In this document: positions 25,130 through 33,993 of the stretch, piece by piece | How positions within the stretch are numbered: the first letter of the stretch is position 1 | How the letters are laid out: the number at the start of each line of letters is the position of its first letter | DNA from: Acidovorax sp. DW039 | GTDB taxonomy: Bacteria; Pseudomonadota; Gammaproteobacteria; Burkholderiales; Burkholderiaceae_C | Assembly (NCBI RefSeq): GCF_037101375.1 | Contig: NZ_AP029019.1 | Location: 1,364,001 to 1,428,000, forward strand | Length of the DNA: 64,000 bases | Reading direction: 5' to 3' | Notes under the pieces: model-generated | Told to the model about the DNA's origin: nothing | Database searches by the model: none | Seen by the model: the letters and a program-made list of their open reading frames with translations, nothing else | Position numbers and translations under genes: made by a program

Positions 25130-25240
25130 GGGTTGCAATCCAGTTGCAACGCTGTGTTCCCATAAATTCCGTGTAGGCCCGCAAAATTTCGATTTTTCGC
25201 GCCCACTTTGGTTTTGTTTTCTCAACTCCATTCAAATAGC
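25130..25240. other. Candidate prophage right end region
   Basis: The stretch from 25,024 to 25,290 has no gene. Within it, 25,180-25,205 is an AT-rich block with the near-inverted pair GCAAAATTTCG and ATTTTTCGCG, a kind of element that could be a transposase-binding end site. Mu-like ends finish in CA, and a CA occurs at 25,230-25,231, but this is common. The exact end and the 5-bp target duplication cannot be set because the left end is outside the window. Confidence 0.3.
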
Positions 25241-25291
25241 GGTTGGGTGCGCGCCGTGGATGGCCCAGCTTTGCGATGCGGGGCCACAAGC

Positions 25292-25327
25292 AAAAAAGCC
25301 AGCTGGGCACGATGCCCTGCTGGCTTT
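25292..25327 (-). terminator. Factor-independent terminator of phoX
   Basis: Read on the minus strand, AAAGCCAGC-A-GGGCA and TGCCC-A-GCTGGCTTT form a long stem with a three-base loop, followed by a run of T. It lies about 50 bases beyond the phoX stop. Because it belongs to the host gene, the prophage must end to its left. Confidence 0.85.
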
Positions 25328-25377
25328 GGGTATGCACCGCCCGCGTGCGGGCGGCGGCAGTTTCGAGGCGGGTGTGT

Positions 25378-27324
25378 TTAGCCCAGCTTCATCTGCGTGG
25401 GTGTGCCGGTGAGGTAGCCCACCGCTGCACCCGACTTGTTTTTGTAGTTGGCGCGAATCATGGGGTCCAGCGTGTCCTTGACCACGCTGTGGATGCTGCC
25501 CCAGTCGCCGGCGTGCTGGAAGTTGCTCATGATGTAAGTCCAGCCGTTGATTTCGTCCACGGCGTGCAGACCGGTGGATTCACCGCCTGCAGGAATGGAC
25601 ATCAGGCGCGAGAGCTGCTTGGTGTCCACGTTGTAGGCCCACAGGAAGTTGTTCACGTGCTGGCTGCTGTCTTCGCCGATGAACAGTGTGCGCAGCTTTT
25701 CAGAGAACTTCAGGTTGTCGGGGTTGGCGATCTTGTTGGGGTTGGCCGTGTTGCCCAGCGCGTCAGCGGCGGTGTCTTCACCAGCCAGCAGGGCCTTGGT
25801 GTCCACAGGCATCCATTCGCTGTTGATCGCATTGCCTTCGGTGTCCTTCTGGCCGCCGCGCAGGTTCAGAGCCATCACAGCGCCTGCTACCAGTTGCTTG
25901 GGCACCGAGATGCCGTTGCCGGGCACGTTGGCGGCGTTGCCTGCCACCATGGAACTTTGCACGTTCTGCAGGGCAGAGTAGGCAATCTTGTCCTTGGCGT
26001 TGACCGTGGTGCCTTCCATCTTGGTGAAGCCCAGGCTCGCACCCTTGAAAGCGGCGTAGCGGTGGGTTTCCAGGAAGGCGGCAGCCTTCTCCATGCCGGG
26101 CTTGATCTTGATCCACTCGGTCTTGCCGTTGGCCACGATCTTGGTGAAGGTTGCGTCCTGTGGATCTGTGCTCGACACCGACATGATGTCGGTAGGCTTG
26201 AGCGTGTTGGCCAGCTGCTCGATTTCGGCACTGGTGGCAGAGCCCAGCTTGATCCAGGTGAGCGCGGCCGCGCTGTTGGCTGCAGGGTCGATGGAGAAGC
26301 CGGTGCCGACCTTGGCGGCATACAGCGTGCCGGAGGACAGGTCCTTTTCCTTGTCTGCCACGAACACGAAATATGCGCTGTTGGTGGCGTCGTCTCCCAT
26401 CAGGGCGGTGCGCTGGTCAGGCATCACCTGCACCAGCTCGTGCGAGATGCGGCCCATGCAGAAATGCTTCTTGATGCTGGCGGTGCCGTCAGGGTTCACC
26501 GTCACTTCGGGCATGTGGCCGTAGTGGTAGGGGTTGGCCTTGGTTTCATCACCGTACAGGTTCTTGCTGTAGGCCTTGAACATGGTGTTGGAGGCAATGC
26601 TGAATGCATCGGGCTCGTACTCTTCGCTGGACAGGTGAGTGCCCCAGGGCGACAGGCTGGCACCGCAGGTAATCCACAGGCCGCGCACCTTGGAAGTGTC
26701 CACGTTGTGGTACTTCACCAGGCTGAGCTTGCCGGTGTCCTGGTCCTGGTCCAGCGTCAGCACGGCGATGGGCGAGGGCAGCTTGCCGTACATGTCGGTC
26801 TTGCCGTCTTGCGCCCAGGTGGTGTATTCGAACTGCACCACGGCAAACACGGGCTTGCCCTTGACGCCGTCTACCTTGGCATCGGGCACAGTCAGCAGCG
26901 ATGTACCGTCAGGCGAATCCGAGAAGAACTGGCGCTCGGAGCCGGGCACGCTGGCGTCGATGATGGGCTTGTTGTTGATGTCGTAGTAACCGCCAGCCAG
27001 AACTTTGCCGCCCTTGCCGTCAGACACCATGTCGCCCGTCACAAAGAACGGCTGGTACGCCAGCTGGAACGTGCGCACGGTGTTGTCGCTCAGCGTCACA
27101 TTCATGGTGGAGCCCACGGTGGTCGTGGCCATGGCTGCTGCGTTGGCCAGCGAAGGAGCGGACATGGATGTGAAGGAAGCAGACACAAAGCTTGCGCTGG
27201 GGCTGTCGCTGCCGCCGCAGGCAGTCAGCAGCGAGGCGGCGCCCGTAGCGCCCAGGGGCAGCATGGGAACTCCAGCCAGAAATTGCAGGGCTTTGCGGCG
27301 GGTGGTCAGCGTGGATTGGGACAT
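25378..27324 (-). CDS. phoX: PhoX-family alkaline phosphatase
   Basis: The 648-residue protein starts at 27324 with a twin-arginine signal (TTRRKALQFLAG, residues 7-18) and a possible lipobox-like LLTACGG after it, so it is exported folded to the periplasm. The mature part matches the PhoX/DUF839 family: RGLWITCGASLSPWGTHLSS, EEYEPDAFS, GRISHELVQVMPD and the late LFIGEDSSQHVNNFLWAY and NPDNLKFSE motifs that supply Ca/Fe ligands. It releases phosphate from organic esters. A three-unit Pho box lies about 110 bases upstream, so PhoB control under phosphate starvation is expected. Confidence 0.9.
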   Translation of the reverse strand: MSQSTLTTRRKALQFLAGVPMLPLGATGAASLLTACGGSDSPSASFVSASFTSMSAPSLANAAAMATTTVGSTMNVTLSDNTVRTFQLAYQPFFVTGDMVSDGKGGKVLAGGYYDINNKPIIDASVPGSERQFFSDSPDGTSLLTVPDAKVDGVKGKPVFAVVQFEYTTWAQDGKTDMYGKLPSPIAVLTLDQDQDTGKLSLVKYHNVDTSKVRGLWITCGASLSPWGTHLSSEEYEPDAFSIASNTMFKAYSKNLYGDETKANPYHYGHMPEVTVNPDGTASIKKHFCMGRISHELVQVMPDQRTALMGDDATNSAYFVFVADKEKDLSSGTLYAAKVGTGFSIDPAANSAAALTWIKLGSATSAEIEQLANTLKPTDIMSVSSTDPQDATFTKIVANGKTEWIKIKPGMEKAAAFLETHRYAAFKGASLGFTKMEGTTVNAKDKIAYSALQNVQSSMVAGNAANVPGNGISVPKQLVAGAVMALNLRGGQKDTEGNAINSEWMPVDTKALLAGEDTAADALGNTANPNKIANPDNLKFSEKLRTLFIGEDSSQHVNNFLWAYNVDTKQLSRLMSIPAGGESTGLHAVDEINGWTYIMSNFQHAGDWGSIHSVVKDTLDPMIRANYKNKSGAAVGYLTGTPTQMKLG

Positions 27325-27434
27325 CTCTATGTAGTTCCAGTGGGGTGTGCGTAGTTGCAGGCCACGTCCTGCTGGCATGCACCGCCAAGTGCCTCGCCTG
27401 CGGACGTGGAGTCCAGCGGGCGATGCTAGAAACA

Positions 27435-27467
27435 TGTTGTGACAGTCCGTTGACTGATTTATGACGG
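27435..27467 (-). promoter_or_regulatory. Pho box (three 11-bp PhoB units)
   Basis: On the minus strand three contiguous 11-bp units begin CCGTCAT, CAGTCAA and CTGTCAC, each followed by four mainly A/T bases. This is the tandem CTGTNAY spacing of PhoB sites. A TAGCAT that could serve as -10 follows the last unit. The site lies upstream of phoX and downstream of the FecR-domain gene. Confidence 0.8.
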
Positions 27468-27560
27468 TTCGGTGGCAGGTCCCGCTCCCTGACGGCATGG
27501 CTACATCAGACCGTGTAGCGATGTAGCGCAGATTTCATGGACGAGGCAGTCTTGGCAGCC

Positions 27561-28370
27561 CTACGGCCCATATTCGCCATAAGGCGGCTGTGCGGCGCGT
27601 CGGGCCCCGGGGGCTGCTGTGGCAGGCGCGGAATAGTCCATCTGCCCACTCCCGTCCTTGGTGCCTTTGCGCCCGGCAATCTGCCAGGCCGTGCGCTGGC
27701 TGATGAGGCTGGCCAGAAACTCCAGTTCCTCATCCGTGTGGTTGATGGCCCCCGCGGGCGTCAGCAGGCGGCCATTGCGCGGCGCGGGCTCGGCCCAGAA
27801 GGACTGGTGATACACCGACTGGCTCACTACGCGCTCGCTGCCTGCAGACAGATCGACCGTGCCATAGCAGTTGCAAAAATAGCTCCGCAGATCCTGCTGT
27901 GGAAAGACCTCTGCATACACCCCGGTACCCCGGATGCCTGCGGTCAGAGTCGGCATCACCACCTGCCGGTCTGGGCCTTTGCCCCACACACTGGCCACAG
28001 CGCCAGTCAGCAGGCGCAGCAGCCGCACGGTGGTGGGCTCCTCGCCTTCCAGCACCACCTGCGTGTTTTGCCGCAGCATGAAGGCGCTGCTGCCCACAGC
28101 AAACACCGCCGTCGCGCCAGGGCCCGTTTCTATACGGTCGCCCGTGGCAATGGGGTCTTGGGGCGTGAGTGCCTTGCCGTTACGCAGCACATCGCCCCGC
28201 AGTTCCACAATGTTGCTGCGCGACTGAGCCTGCGCCGTGGGCCAGCCGCCCGCTGCGGCCCACAGGGCCGCCGCCTGCAGCAGGCTGCGGCGCTGGTGCC
28301 AGCGCAGCTCGTCTTCAGTCCTGCCCAGCAGCTGGGGGTGTGGGTGGCTGGGGGGTGTGGGGCGGCTCAT
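27561..28370 (-). CDS. FecR-domain periplasmic protein
   Basis: The 269-residue protein has a RRSLLQAAALWAAAGG stretch ending in AQAQ at about residues 27-49, which looks like a Tat or Sec signal after an unusual N-terminal extension. The mature part has the FecR fold pattern: GDVLRNGKALTPQDPIATGD, RIETGPGATAVFAVG, and LLTGAVASVWGKGP followed by AGIRGTGVY. No FecI sigma factor or TonB receptor is nearby, so it is probably of the stand-alone type. Its start overlaps the BPSS1780-type gene by 56 bases, so the two are cotranscribed. Confidence 0.85.
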   Translation of the reverse strand: MSRPTPPSHPHPQLLGRTEDELRWHQRRSLLQAAALWAAAGGWPTAQAQSRSNIVELRGDVLRNGKALTPQDPIATGDRIETGPGATAVFAVGSSAFMLRQNTQVVLEGEEPTTVRLLRLLTGAVASVWGKGPDRQVVMPTLTAGIRGTGVYAEVFPQQDLRSYFCNCYGTVDLSAGSERVVSQSVYHQSFWAEPAPRNGRLLTPAGAINHTDEELEFLASLISQRTAWQIAGRKGTKDGSGQMDYSAPATAAPGARRAAQPPYGEYGP

Positions 28371-29148
28371 GGGTCAGCCTTTCGGGCGGCTCAAAACAGT
28401 CGCGGAAGATGAACACCGCGCAGGCCAGAATGGTGGTGGCCATCATCATGGCGGCGGCCACCAGCAGGCTGCCCACGGCCTCGCCTCCCAGGCCCAGCGC
28501 CAGCGAAATCACGCTGATCAGCATGGCCCCCACCACGCCAATGCCCAGCCAGGTGAACAGGAACACCAGGCAGGCAGAGACATTGCGCACACAGGCCATC
28601 AGGCTGAAAAACAGCGCCTTCACAGGCGGAATACCGTGCCAGTGCACCAACCCCGGTGCATGCCAGAACAGCAGCGACCAGGGCAGGGACAGCAACGTGG
28701 CTGTCCACATGGCTTTTTGGAAGCTCGGGTCTGATGCGAGTTGCTGCGTGACGGGCGCGCCATCCATGTACACCTGCGCAAAGCGCCCGCCATCCACCAG
28801 GGCGGAAATCCCCATGATGCCGAGGAACCCCACGGCGTACAGCACGCCCAGCAGTAGCATGTGGCGCAGGTGCTGCCGGCCCTTGCGGAAGGTGACGAGC
28901 AGCAGCGCGGGCGTGGGCGTCTGGCCCTGAATCGATTCGCCCGTGGCCACCATCATGGCCAGCGTGACAGATGGCAGCAGCACCAGCGATGCAATGCTGC
29001 CCAGCACCGGAACGCTGGCCAGTAGTGACATGGACACAAACGACAGGAAAAATAGGGCCGCCAGCGCCATGGGCTGCCTGCGAAAGGCCTGCACACCCAG
29101 CTTGACCCAGGTGAAGCCGGTTTGGGCGGGAACGATGTGTAGTTTCAT
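28315..29148 (-). CDS. BPSS1780-family membrane protein
   Basis: The start at 29148 (MKLHIVPAQTGFTWVKLGVQ) matches the very conserved N-terminus of this betaproteobacterial family (VPA..G..W...G...F.R.P). The 277-residue protein has about six hydrophobic segments, near residues 28-48, 50-70, 100-120, 155-175, 185-210 and 220-250. Its function is unknown. It overlaps the FecR-domain gene at its 3' end. Confidence 0.85.
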   Translation of the reverse strand: MKLHIVPAQTGFTWVKLGVQAFRRQPMALAALFFLSFVSMSLLASVPVLGSIASLVLLPSVTLAMMVATGESIQGQTPTPALLLVTFRKGRQHLRHMLLLGVLYAVGFLGIMGISALVDGGRFAQVYMDGAPVTQQLASDPSFQKAMWTATLLSLPWSLLFWHAPGLVHWHGIPPVKALFFSLMACVRNVSACLVFLFTWLGIGVVGAMLISVISLALGLGGEAVGSLLVAAAMMMATTILACAVFIFRDCFEPPERLTHEPPHTPQPPTPPAAGQD

Positions 29149-29492
29149 GAATGGGGTTGGAGGGGGCTGTGCAGTTCCATCAGTCATCACCAGTCAGCGG
29201 TGTCTCACTCCCCACATGGCCTGGCATGAGCCCGGCCCCTGGGTGGCTGTGTTGGCGGTGTTTTGACCGTGTGCTGACGGAAGTGCGGATCGTTGGACCG
29301 TGGGGGGAATTTACCCCAGCTGCCTTCAAACGCGTGTGGCGAAGGGGCTCTTGCGCTGCATTTCGTATGTCTTTTGCAGAAATTGCCGACCCGGGTGGGG
29401 CGCAGCATGAGCGGACCGCATGACTGCCCCAGCTGCCCCGGCCAGATGGCCAGATGGCCAGGGCGCATTGGCAAGGGTTGATGCGAGCCGCT
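29149..29492. other. Intergenic stretch, nothing recognised
   Basis: This 344-base gap separates the thrB stop from the BPSS1780-type start, both on the minus strand. It should contain the promoter for the BPSS1780-type gene. I see short open frames only, with no homology, no clear terminator and no repeat family member. Confidence 0.5.
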
Positions 29493-30443
29493 TTACAGCA
29501 CCACCGGGCTGGCAATGCGCCCCTGCAGCACGCGCTCAAAGTGTGTGGGGTCGTGCGGCTTGAGCATCGACGCCTCGCGCGGCAGGTAAAAGTCCCACAG
29601 GCGCGAGATCCAGAAGCGCAGCGCGCCAGCGCGCAGCATGGCAGGCAACAGCTCGCGTTCTGGCCCTGTCAGCGGGCGCACGGCCTGGTAGGCGTTCAGC
29701 ATGGCGGTGGCGCGCTCGGCGTGGTGCAGCCCGGTGGGCAGGTCAATGCACCAGTCGTTCAGGCACACGGCCAAGTCAAACAGCCAGGTGTCCACACCTG
29801 CAAAGTAAAAGTCGAAGAAGCCCGTGAGCGTGTCTTCGGCAAACATCACGTTGTCGCGGAACAAATCGGCATGCACCGGGCCACGGGGCAGGGCAGCGTA
29901 GGTGGACGACGCGGCCACATGGTTCTGGTAGGCCAGCTCAGAGCGCAGCAGCGCGGCCTGGGCTTCATTCAGGTGCGGCAGCACCACGGGCACGGTCTCG
30001 TTCCACCAGGGCAGGCCGCGCAGGTTAGGCTGGTGGCGGTCAAAGTCGCGCCCCACCAGGTGCATGCGCGCCAGCATGGCACCCACGGCGGCGCAGTGCA
30101 CGGGCTCGGGGGCCAGCTGGCTCTTGCCGCGCAGCTTGCTCACCACCGCCGCAGGCTTGCCCGCCACGGTGTGCAGGATTTCGCCGTATTTGTCCGCACG
30201 CGGCTCGGGCACCGGAATGCCGCCGTGCGCCAGGTGCTTCATCAGGTGCAGGTAAAACGGCAGCTGCTCGGCCGTCAGGCGCTCGAACAGCGTGAGCACA
30301 AACTCGCCCTGCGAGCTGGTCAGGAAGTAGTTGGTGTTTTCAATGCCGCCCTCAATGCCGCGCAGTTCCACCAGTTCGCCAATCTGCAGGCGGCGCAGGA
30401 TTTCGCGGGCATCTTTTTTGGAGACTTCGGTAAAAACAGCCAT
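29493..30443 (-). CDS. thrB: Homoserine kinase (ThrB, APH-like type)
   Basis: The enzyme phosphorylates homoserine in threonine synthesis. The 316-residue protein has the aminoglycoside-phosphotransferase fold of the betaproteobacterial Thr[17 protein letters not shown], the [14 protein letters not shown] nucleotide loop, catalytic [12 protein letters not shown] (about residues 190-201) and GFFDFYFAG. It is the unlinked ThrB common in this group. It is separated from the upstream DUF2782 gene by a terminator. Confidence 0.93.
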   Translation of the reverse strand: MAVFTEVSKKDAREILRRLQIGELVELRGIEGGIENTNYFLTSSQGEFVLTLFERLTAEQLPFYLHLMKHLAHGGIPVPEPRADKYGEILHTVAGKPAAVVSKLRGKSQLAPEPVHCAAVGAMLARMHLVGRDFDRHQPNLRGLPWWNETVPVVLPHLNEAQAALLRSELAYQNHVAASSTYAALPRGPVHADLFRDNVMFAEDTLTGFFDFYFAGVDTWLFDLAVCLNDWCIDLPTGLHHAERATAMLNAYQAVRPLTGPERELLPAMLRAGALRFWISRLWDFYLPREASMLKPHDPTHFERVLQGRIASPVVL

Positions 30444-30514
30444 GGTTCGGTTCGGCGGGAAATCAGTCGATCAACCCCACCCCTGCTGGTGCAAAAGTGG
30501 GCGGGGCCATGCGG

Positions 30515-30556
30515 TAAAAAAGCCAGCCACCGGGCCGGTGCCCGATGCTGGCGGCT
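30515..30556 (-). terminator. Terminator after the DUF2782 gene
   Basis: On the minus strand AAGCCGCCAGC and GCTGGC close a hairpin that contains an inner CACCG/CGGTG stem, followed by TTTTTT. It lies between the DUF2782 stop (30589) and the thrB start (30443). Confidence 0.72.
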
Positions 30557-30588
30557 TGGGTATTTGAGAGGGGCGTTTGGGCCGCGGC

Positions 30589-30948
30589 TCAGAACTTCAT
30601 CACGTTCCACACCCGGGGTGCGGTGTTGGTCTCGGCACCGCTGTTGCTGCCAGCGCGGCTGCGGGCACCGTCGGGCGACTTGACCTCGTAAGCGGGCATG
30701 TCGCTGTTCTTGGGCTGCACGTTGATGCTTTGCGTCTGGCCGCCCACGCGCAGCTCGTCCACACGGCTGCCGCCGTCTTCCACGCGAATACGCTCGGTGC
30801 GCTGGTTGGCGCGGCCTTCCAGTTGCTCTGGATTTGATAGCTGCTCGCGCTTATCAGTTGTGCCCTGCAGGGCATTTTGGTTGGTATTTTGGGCCAGCAG
30901 GGGGCTGGACGCCAGGCCCAGCAGAAGAAAGAGGTGGAGTGCGCGCAT
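30589..30948 (-). CDS. DUF2782 small secreted protein
   Basis: The 119-residue protein has a signal peptide (MRALHLFLLLGLASSPLLAQ) and a beta-rich C-terminal half with RTERIRVEDGGSRVDELRVG and a final PRVWNVMKF motif typical of DUF2782. It is usually encoded beside polA and thrB in betaproteobacteria, as here, where it is divergent from polA. A stretch of about nine residues (TDKREQLSN) is encoded by a copy of the dispersed ATAGCTGC repeat (30832-30855). Confidence 0.82.
   Translation of the reverse strand: MRALHLFLLLGLASSPLLAQNTNQNALQGTTDKREQLSNPEQLEGRANQRTERIRVEDGGSRVDELRVGGQTQSINVQPKNSDMPAYEVKSPDGARSRAGSNSGAETNTAPRVWNVMKF
30832..30855 (+). repeat. Dispersed ATAGCTGC repeat, copy inside the DUF2782 gene
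   Basis: The sequence TTTGATAGCTGCTCGCGCTT matches the core of the other copies in this window (ATAGCTGC, a short spacer, GCGCTT). It lies in frame inside a coding region, where it adds a polar linker. Confidence 0.6.
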
Positions 30949-31002
30949 GGGGCCGATTGTAGAGCGCGGGCCGCAGGCACCGTGCCCGTGCACAATCCGT
31001 GC

Positions 31003-33801
31003 ATGACTGACAAAAAGACCCTGGTGCTGGTGGACGGCTCCAGCTACCTCTACCGCGCCTTCCATGCCATGCCCGACCTGCGGGCCGTGCCGGGCGACCC
31101 TACGAGCCCAGCCACCGGTGCCATCCGCGGCATGATCAACATGATGCAGGCCCTGCGCAAAGAGGTGACCGCCGACTACGCCGTGTGCGTGTTCGACGCC
31201 AGCGGCCCCACCTTCCGCGACGCGCTGTACACCGAATACAAGGCCACGCGCTCGCCCATGCCCGACGACCTGCGCAGCCAGATCGAGCCCATCCACCAGG
31301 TGGTGGACCTGCTGGGCTGGAAGGTGGTGGCCGTGCCCGGCGTGGAGGCCGACGACGTTATCGCCACCCTGGCCCACACGGCCGCAGCGCAGGGCATTGA
31401 AGTTATCGTGTCCAGCGGCGACAAAGACCTGAGCCAACTGGTCAACGAGCACATCACCATCATCGACACCATGAGCGGCAAGCGCCGCGATGTGGCGGGC
31501 GTGACGGCCGAGTTTGGCGTGCCCCCTGCGCTGATGGTGGACTACCAGGCCCTGGTGGGCGACACCGTGGACAACGTGCCCGGCGTGACCAAGGTAGGGC
31601 CCAAAACCGCCGCCAAGTGGCTGGAAGAATACGGCTCGCTCGACAACCTGATTGCCAACGCCGACGCCATCAAGGGCGTGGCGGGCAACAACCTGCGCGA
31701 GGCCATTGCCAGCGGCCAACTGGCCCTGAGCCGCCAGCTCGTCACCATGAAGACCGACTGCGCACTGGCCGACTACATCCCCGGCCTGCCCGCGTTTGAT
31801 GACATCACGCTCGATGCGCCCGACAACGAGGGCCTGCTGCCGTTTTACGAAAAGTACGGCTTCAAGGGCCTGGCCGCCGCCATAAAAGGTGCATCGGCTC
31901 CAGCGGCTACCACCCCCACCGTCGCCATGCCCGGCCAAAGCGGCGATTTGTTTGCCGACCACTCCGCTAGCACCGTGGCCGAAGAAGCCCAGCACCGCAC
32001 GGTGGTGTACGACACCATCCTCAACTGGGCCGACTTTGACCAGTGGCTGGAGCGCCTGCACAAAGCCCCGCTCACGGCCATCGACACCGAGACCGACTCC
32101 CTCGACGAAATGCGCGCCCAAATCGTCGGCATCTCTTTCAGCGTGCAGCCCGGCGAAGCCGCCTACATCCCCCTGCGCCACGAAGGCCCCGATGCCCCCG
32201 CGCAACTGCCGCTGGATGAAGTGCTCGCCCGCCTCAAGCCCTGGCTGCAAGACCCCAAGCACCCCAAGCTGGGTCAGCACATCAAATACGACCGCCATGT
32301 GTTCGCCAACCACGGCATCGAGGTGCAGGGCTACACACACGACACCATGCTGCAAAGCTACGTGCTCGAAGTGCATAAGCCCCACAACCTGACCAGCCTG
32401 GCTGAGCGCCACACCGGCCGCAAAGGCATCAGCTACGAAGACCTGTGCGGCAAAGGCGCGCACCAGATCCCGTTTGCGCAAGTGCCGGTAGACAAGGCCG
32501 CCGCCTACTCGTGCGAAGACTCCGACCAGACCCTGGACGTACACAACGCCCTGTGGCCCCTGCTGCAGGCGGACGACAAACTGCGCTTTATCTACGAGCT
32601 GGAGATCGCCAGCAGCGAGGCCCTGTACCGCATCGAACGCAACGGCGTGCTGATTGACGCACCCACGCTGGCCGCCCAAAGCCACGAGCTGGGCCAGCGC
32701 ATCCTGCAGCTTGAAACCGAGGCGTATGAGATTGCAGGCCAGCCCTTCAACCTGAGCAGCCCCAAGCAGCTGGGCGAAATCTTCTTCGACAAGCTGGGCA
32801 TGCCCGTGGTGAAGAAGACCGCCACCGGTGCCCGCAGCACCGACGAAGAAGTGCTGGAAAAGCTGGCCGAGGACTACCCCCTGCCCGCCAAGCTGCTGGA
32901 GCACCGCAGCCTCGTCAAGCTCAAAGGCACCTACACCGACAAGCTCGCCCAACTGGCCCTGCCACGCACCGGCCGCGTGCACACGCACTACGCGCAGGCC
33001 GTGGCCGTCACAGGCCGCTTGTCCAGCAACGACCCCAACCTGCAGAACATCCCCATCCGCACCCCCGAAGGCCGCCGCGTACGCGAAGCCTTTGTGGCCC
33101 CCGTAGGCCGGGTGATTGCGAGTGCCGACTACTCCCAGATCGAGCTGCGCATCATGGCCCACCTGAGCGGCGACCACTCGCTGCTGCACGCCTTCCACGC
33201 CGGGCTGGACGTGCACCGTGCCACCGCCGCCGAAGTGTTTGGCGTGGAGGTCGATCAGGTCACCAGCGAGCAACGCCGCTACGCCAAGGTCATCAACTTT
33301 GGCCTCATCTATGGCATGAGCAGCTTTGGCCTAGCCAAAAACCTGGGCATCGAGACCAAGGCCGCAGCCGCCTACATCGACAAGTACTTCCAGCGCTATC
33401 CCGGCGTGAAGCAGTACATGGACGACACCAAGGCCGCCGCCAAATCCATGGGCTATGTCGAAACCGTGTTTGGCCGCCGCCTGTACCTGCCCGAAATCAA
33501 CTCCCCCAACGGCCCCCGCCGCGCAGGGGCCGAACGTGCCGCCATCAACGCACCGATGCAGGGCACGGCCGCTGACCTCATCAAGCTGGCCATGGTGGCC
33601 GTGCAAAAGGAGCTGGACGCCCACAAGCCGGAGATCAAGATGATCATGCAGGTACACGACGAACTGGTGTTCGAGCTGCCCGAGAGCGAGGTGGACTGGC
33701 TCAAGACCCACATCCCGCGCCTGATGGCGGAGGTGGCGGCGCTGAAGGTGCCGTTATTGGCGGAGGTGGGGGTGGGGGCTAATTGGGATAAGGCGCACTA
33801 A
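31003..33801 (+). CDS. polA: DNA polymerase I
   Basis: The 932-residue protein has all three domains. The 5'-3' exonuclease occupies about residues 1-290 (LVDGSSYLYRAFHAMP, VEADDVIATLA, SGDKDLSQLV). The 3'-5' exonuclease starts with AIDTETDSLDEM (D361, E363), so proofreading residues are present. The polymerase has DYSQIELRIMAHLSGD (D709) and HDELVFE (D886). It fills Okazaki and repair gaps. The start at 31003 gives the standard MTDKKTLVLVDGSSYL N-terminus. The linker near residues 290-330 is Ala/Pro-rich. Confidence 0.97.
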   Translation: MTDKKTLVLVDGSSYLYRAFHAMPDLRAVPGDPTSPATGAIRGMINMMQALRKEVTADYAVCVFDASGPTFRDALYTEYKATRSPMPDDLRSQIEPIHQVVDLLGWKVVAVPGVEADDVIATLAHTAAAQGIEVIVSSGDKDLSQLVNEHITIIDTMSGKRRDVAGVTAEFGVPPALMVDYQALVGDTVDNVPGVTKVGPKTAAKWLEEYGSLDNLIANADAIKGVAGNNLREAIASGQLALSRQLVTMKTDCALADYIPGLPAFDDITLDAPDNEGLLPFYEKYGFKGLAAAIKGASAPAATTPTVAMPGQSGDLFADHSASTVAEEAQHRTVVYDTILNWADFDQWLERLHKAPLTAIDTETDSLDEMRAQIVGISFSVQPGEAAYIPLRHEGPDAPAQLPLDEVLARLKPWLQDPKHPKLGQHIKYDRHVFANHGIEVQGYTHDTMLQSYVLEVHKPHNLTSLAERHTGRKGISYEDLCGKGAHQIPFAQVPVDKAAAYSCEDSDQTLDVHNALWPLLQADDKLRFIYELEIASSEALYRIERNGVLIDAPTLAAQSHELGQRILQLETEAYEIAGQPFNLSSPKQLGEIFFDKLGMPVVKKTATGARSTDEEVLEKLAEDYPLPAKLLEHRSLVKLKGTYTDKLAQLALPRTGRVHTHYAQAVAVTGRLSSNDPNLQNIPIRTPEGRRVREAFVAPVGRVIASADYSQIELRIMAHLSGDHSLLHAFHAGLDVHRATAAEVFGVEVDQVTSEQRRYAKVINFGLIYGMSSFGLAKNLGIETKAAAAYIDKYFQRYPGVKQYMDDTKAAAKSMGYVETVFGRRLYLPEINSPNGPRRAGAERAAINAPMQGTAADLIKLAMVAVQKELDAHKPEIKMIMQVHDELVFELPESEVDWLKTHIPRLMAEVAALKVPLLAEVGVGANWDKAH

Positions 33802-33993
33802 TTCTGTGAGCGCGAGCGCTACCTGATCGGCAGAGTGGCGCGCTTCTTGTTTGATCCTAATGCTATAGATTTAAAGGCGACGCTTGAATTCGTAGCTTTC
33901 CTGAGTTCAGGCTTCTCTACCCGACCATACGTGCGATGACCTTTGGTAGCTTTTGCGACTCTAAGCTTTCGTTCGCTCTCTGACATTAATCCC

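Larger units (their letters stand above)
1..25240. mobile_element. Mu-like transposable prophage, right part
   Basis: The block contains a DDE transposase, remains of a MuB-type ATPase, Gam-, GemA- and Mor-like proteins on the plus strand, and a full Mu-type head gene order (gp26/27/28/29/F/G/I/T/gp35/36/37 equivalents) plus tail genes on the minus strand. The left end lies outside the window. The right end must fall between the last phage-side gene (25,023) and the terminator of the host phoX gene (25,292); 25,240 is only an estimate. The divergent early and late arms resemble BcepMu, while the tail genes look siphoviral. The broken ATPase and compressed regulatory junction suggest it no longer replicates by transposition on its own. 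Confidence 0.93.

Noticed and set aside
25243..27354. 703-aa plus-strand frame over phoX
   Set aside because: It is antisense to the convincing PhoX frame and consists of Gly/His/Val-rich shadow sequence.
29180..29539. 119-aa minus-strand frame in the gap before thrB
   Set aside because: It overlaps the thrB 3' end and the BPSS1780-type leader, has no family features and no ribosome site.
31880..31960. Possible dispersed-repeat copy in the polA linker
   Set aside because: The match to the ATAGCTGC family is too weak, and the segment is better explained as a variable Ala/Pro linker between the exonuclease domains.
30949..33273. Long antisense frame (894 aa in total) covering the polA gene
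   Set aside because: It mirrors polA in another frame, has the Val/Gly/His-rich look of antisense GC-rich DNA, and has no domain. Only its last part (30589-30948, DUF2782) is a real gene.
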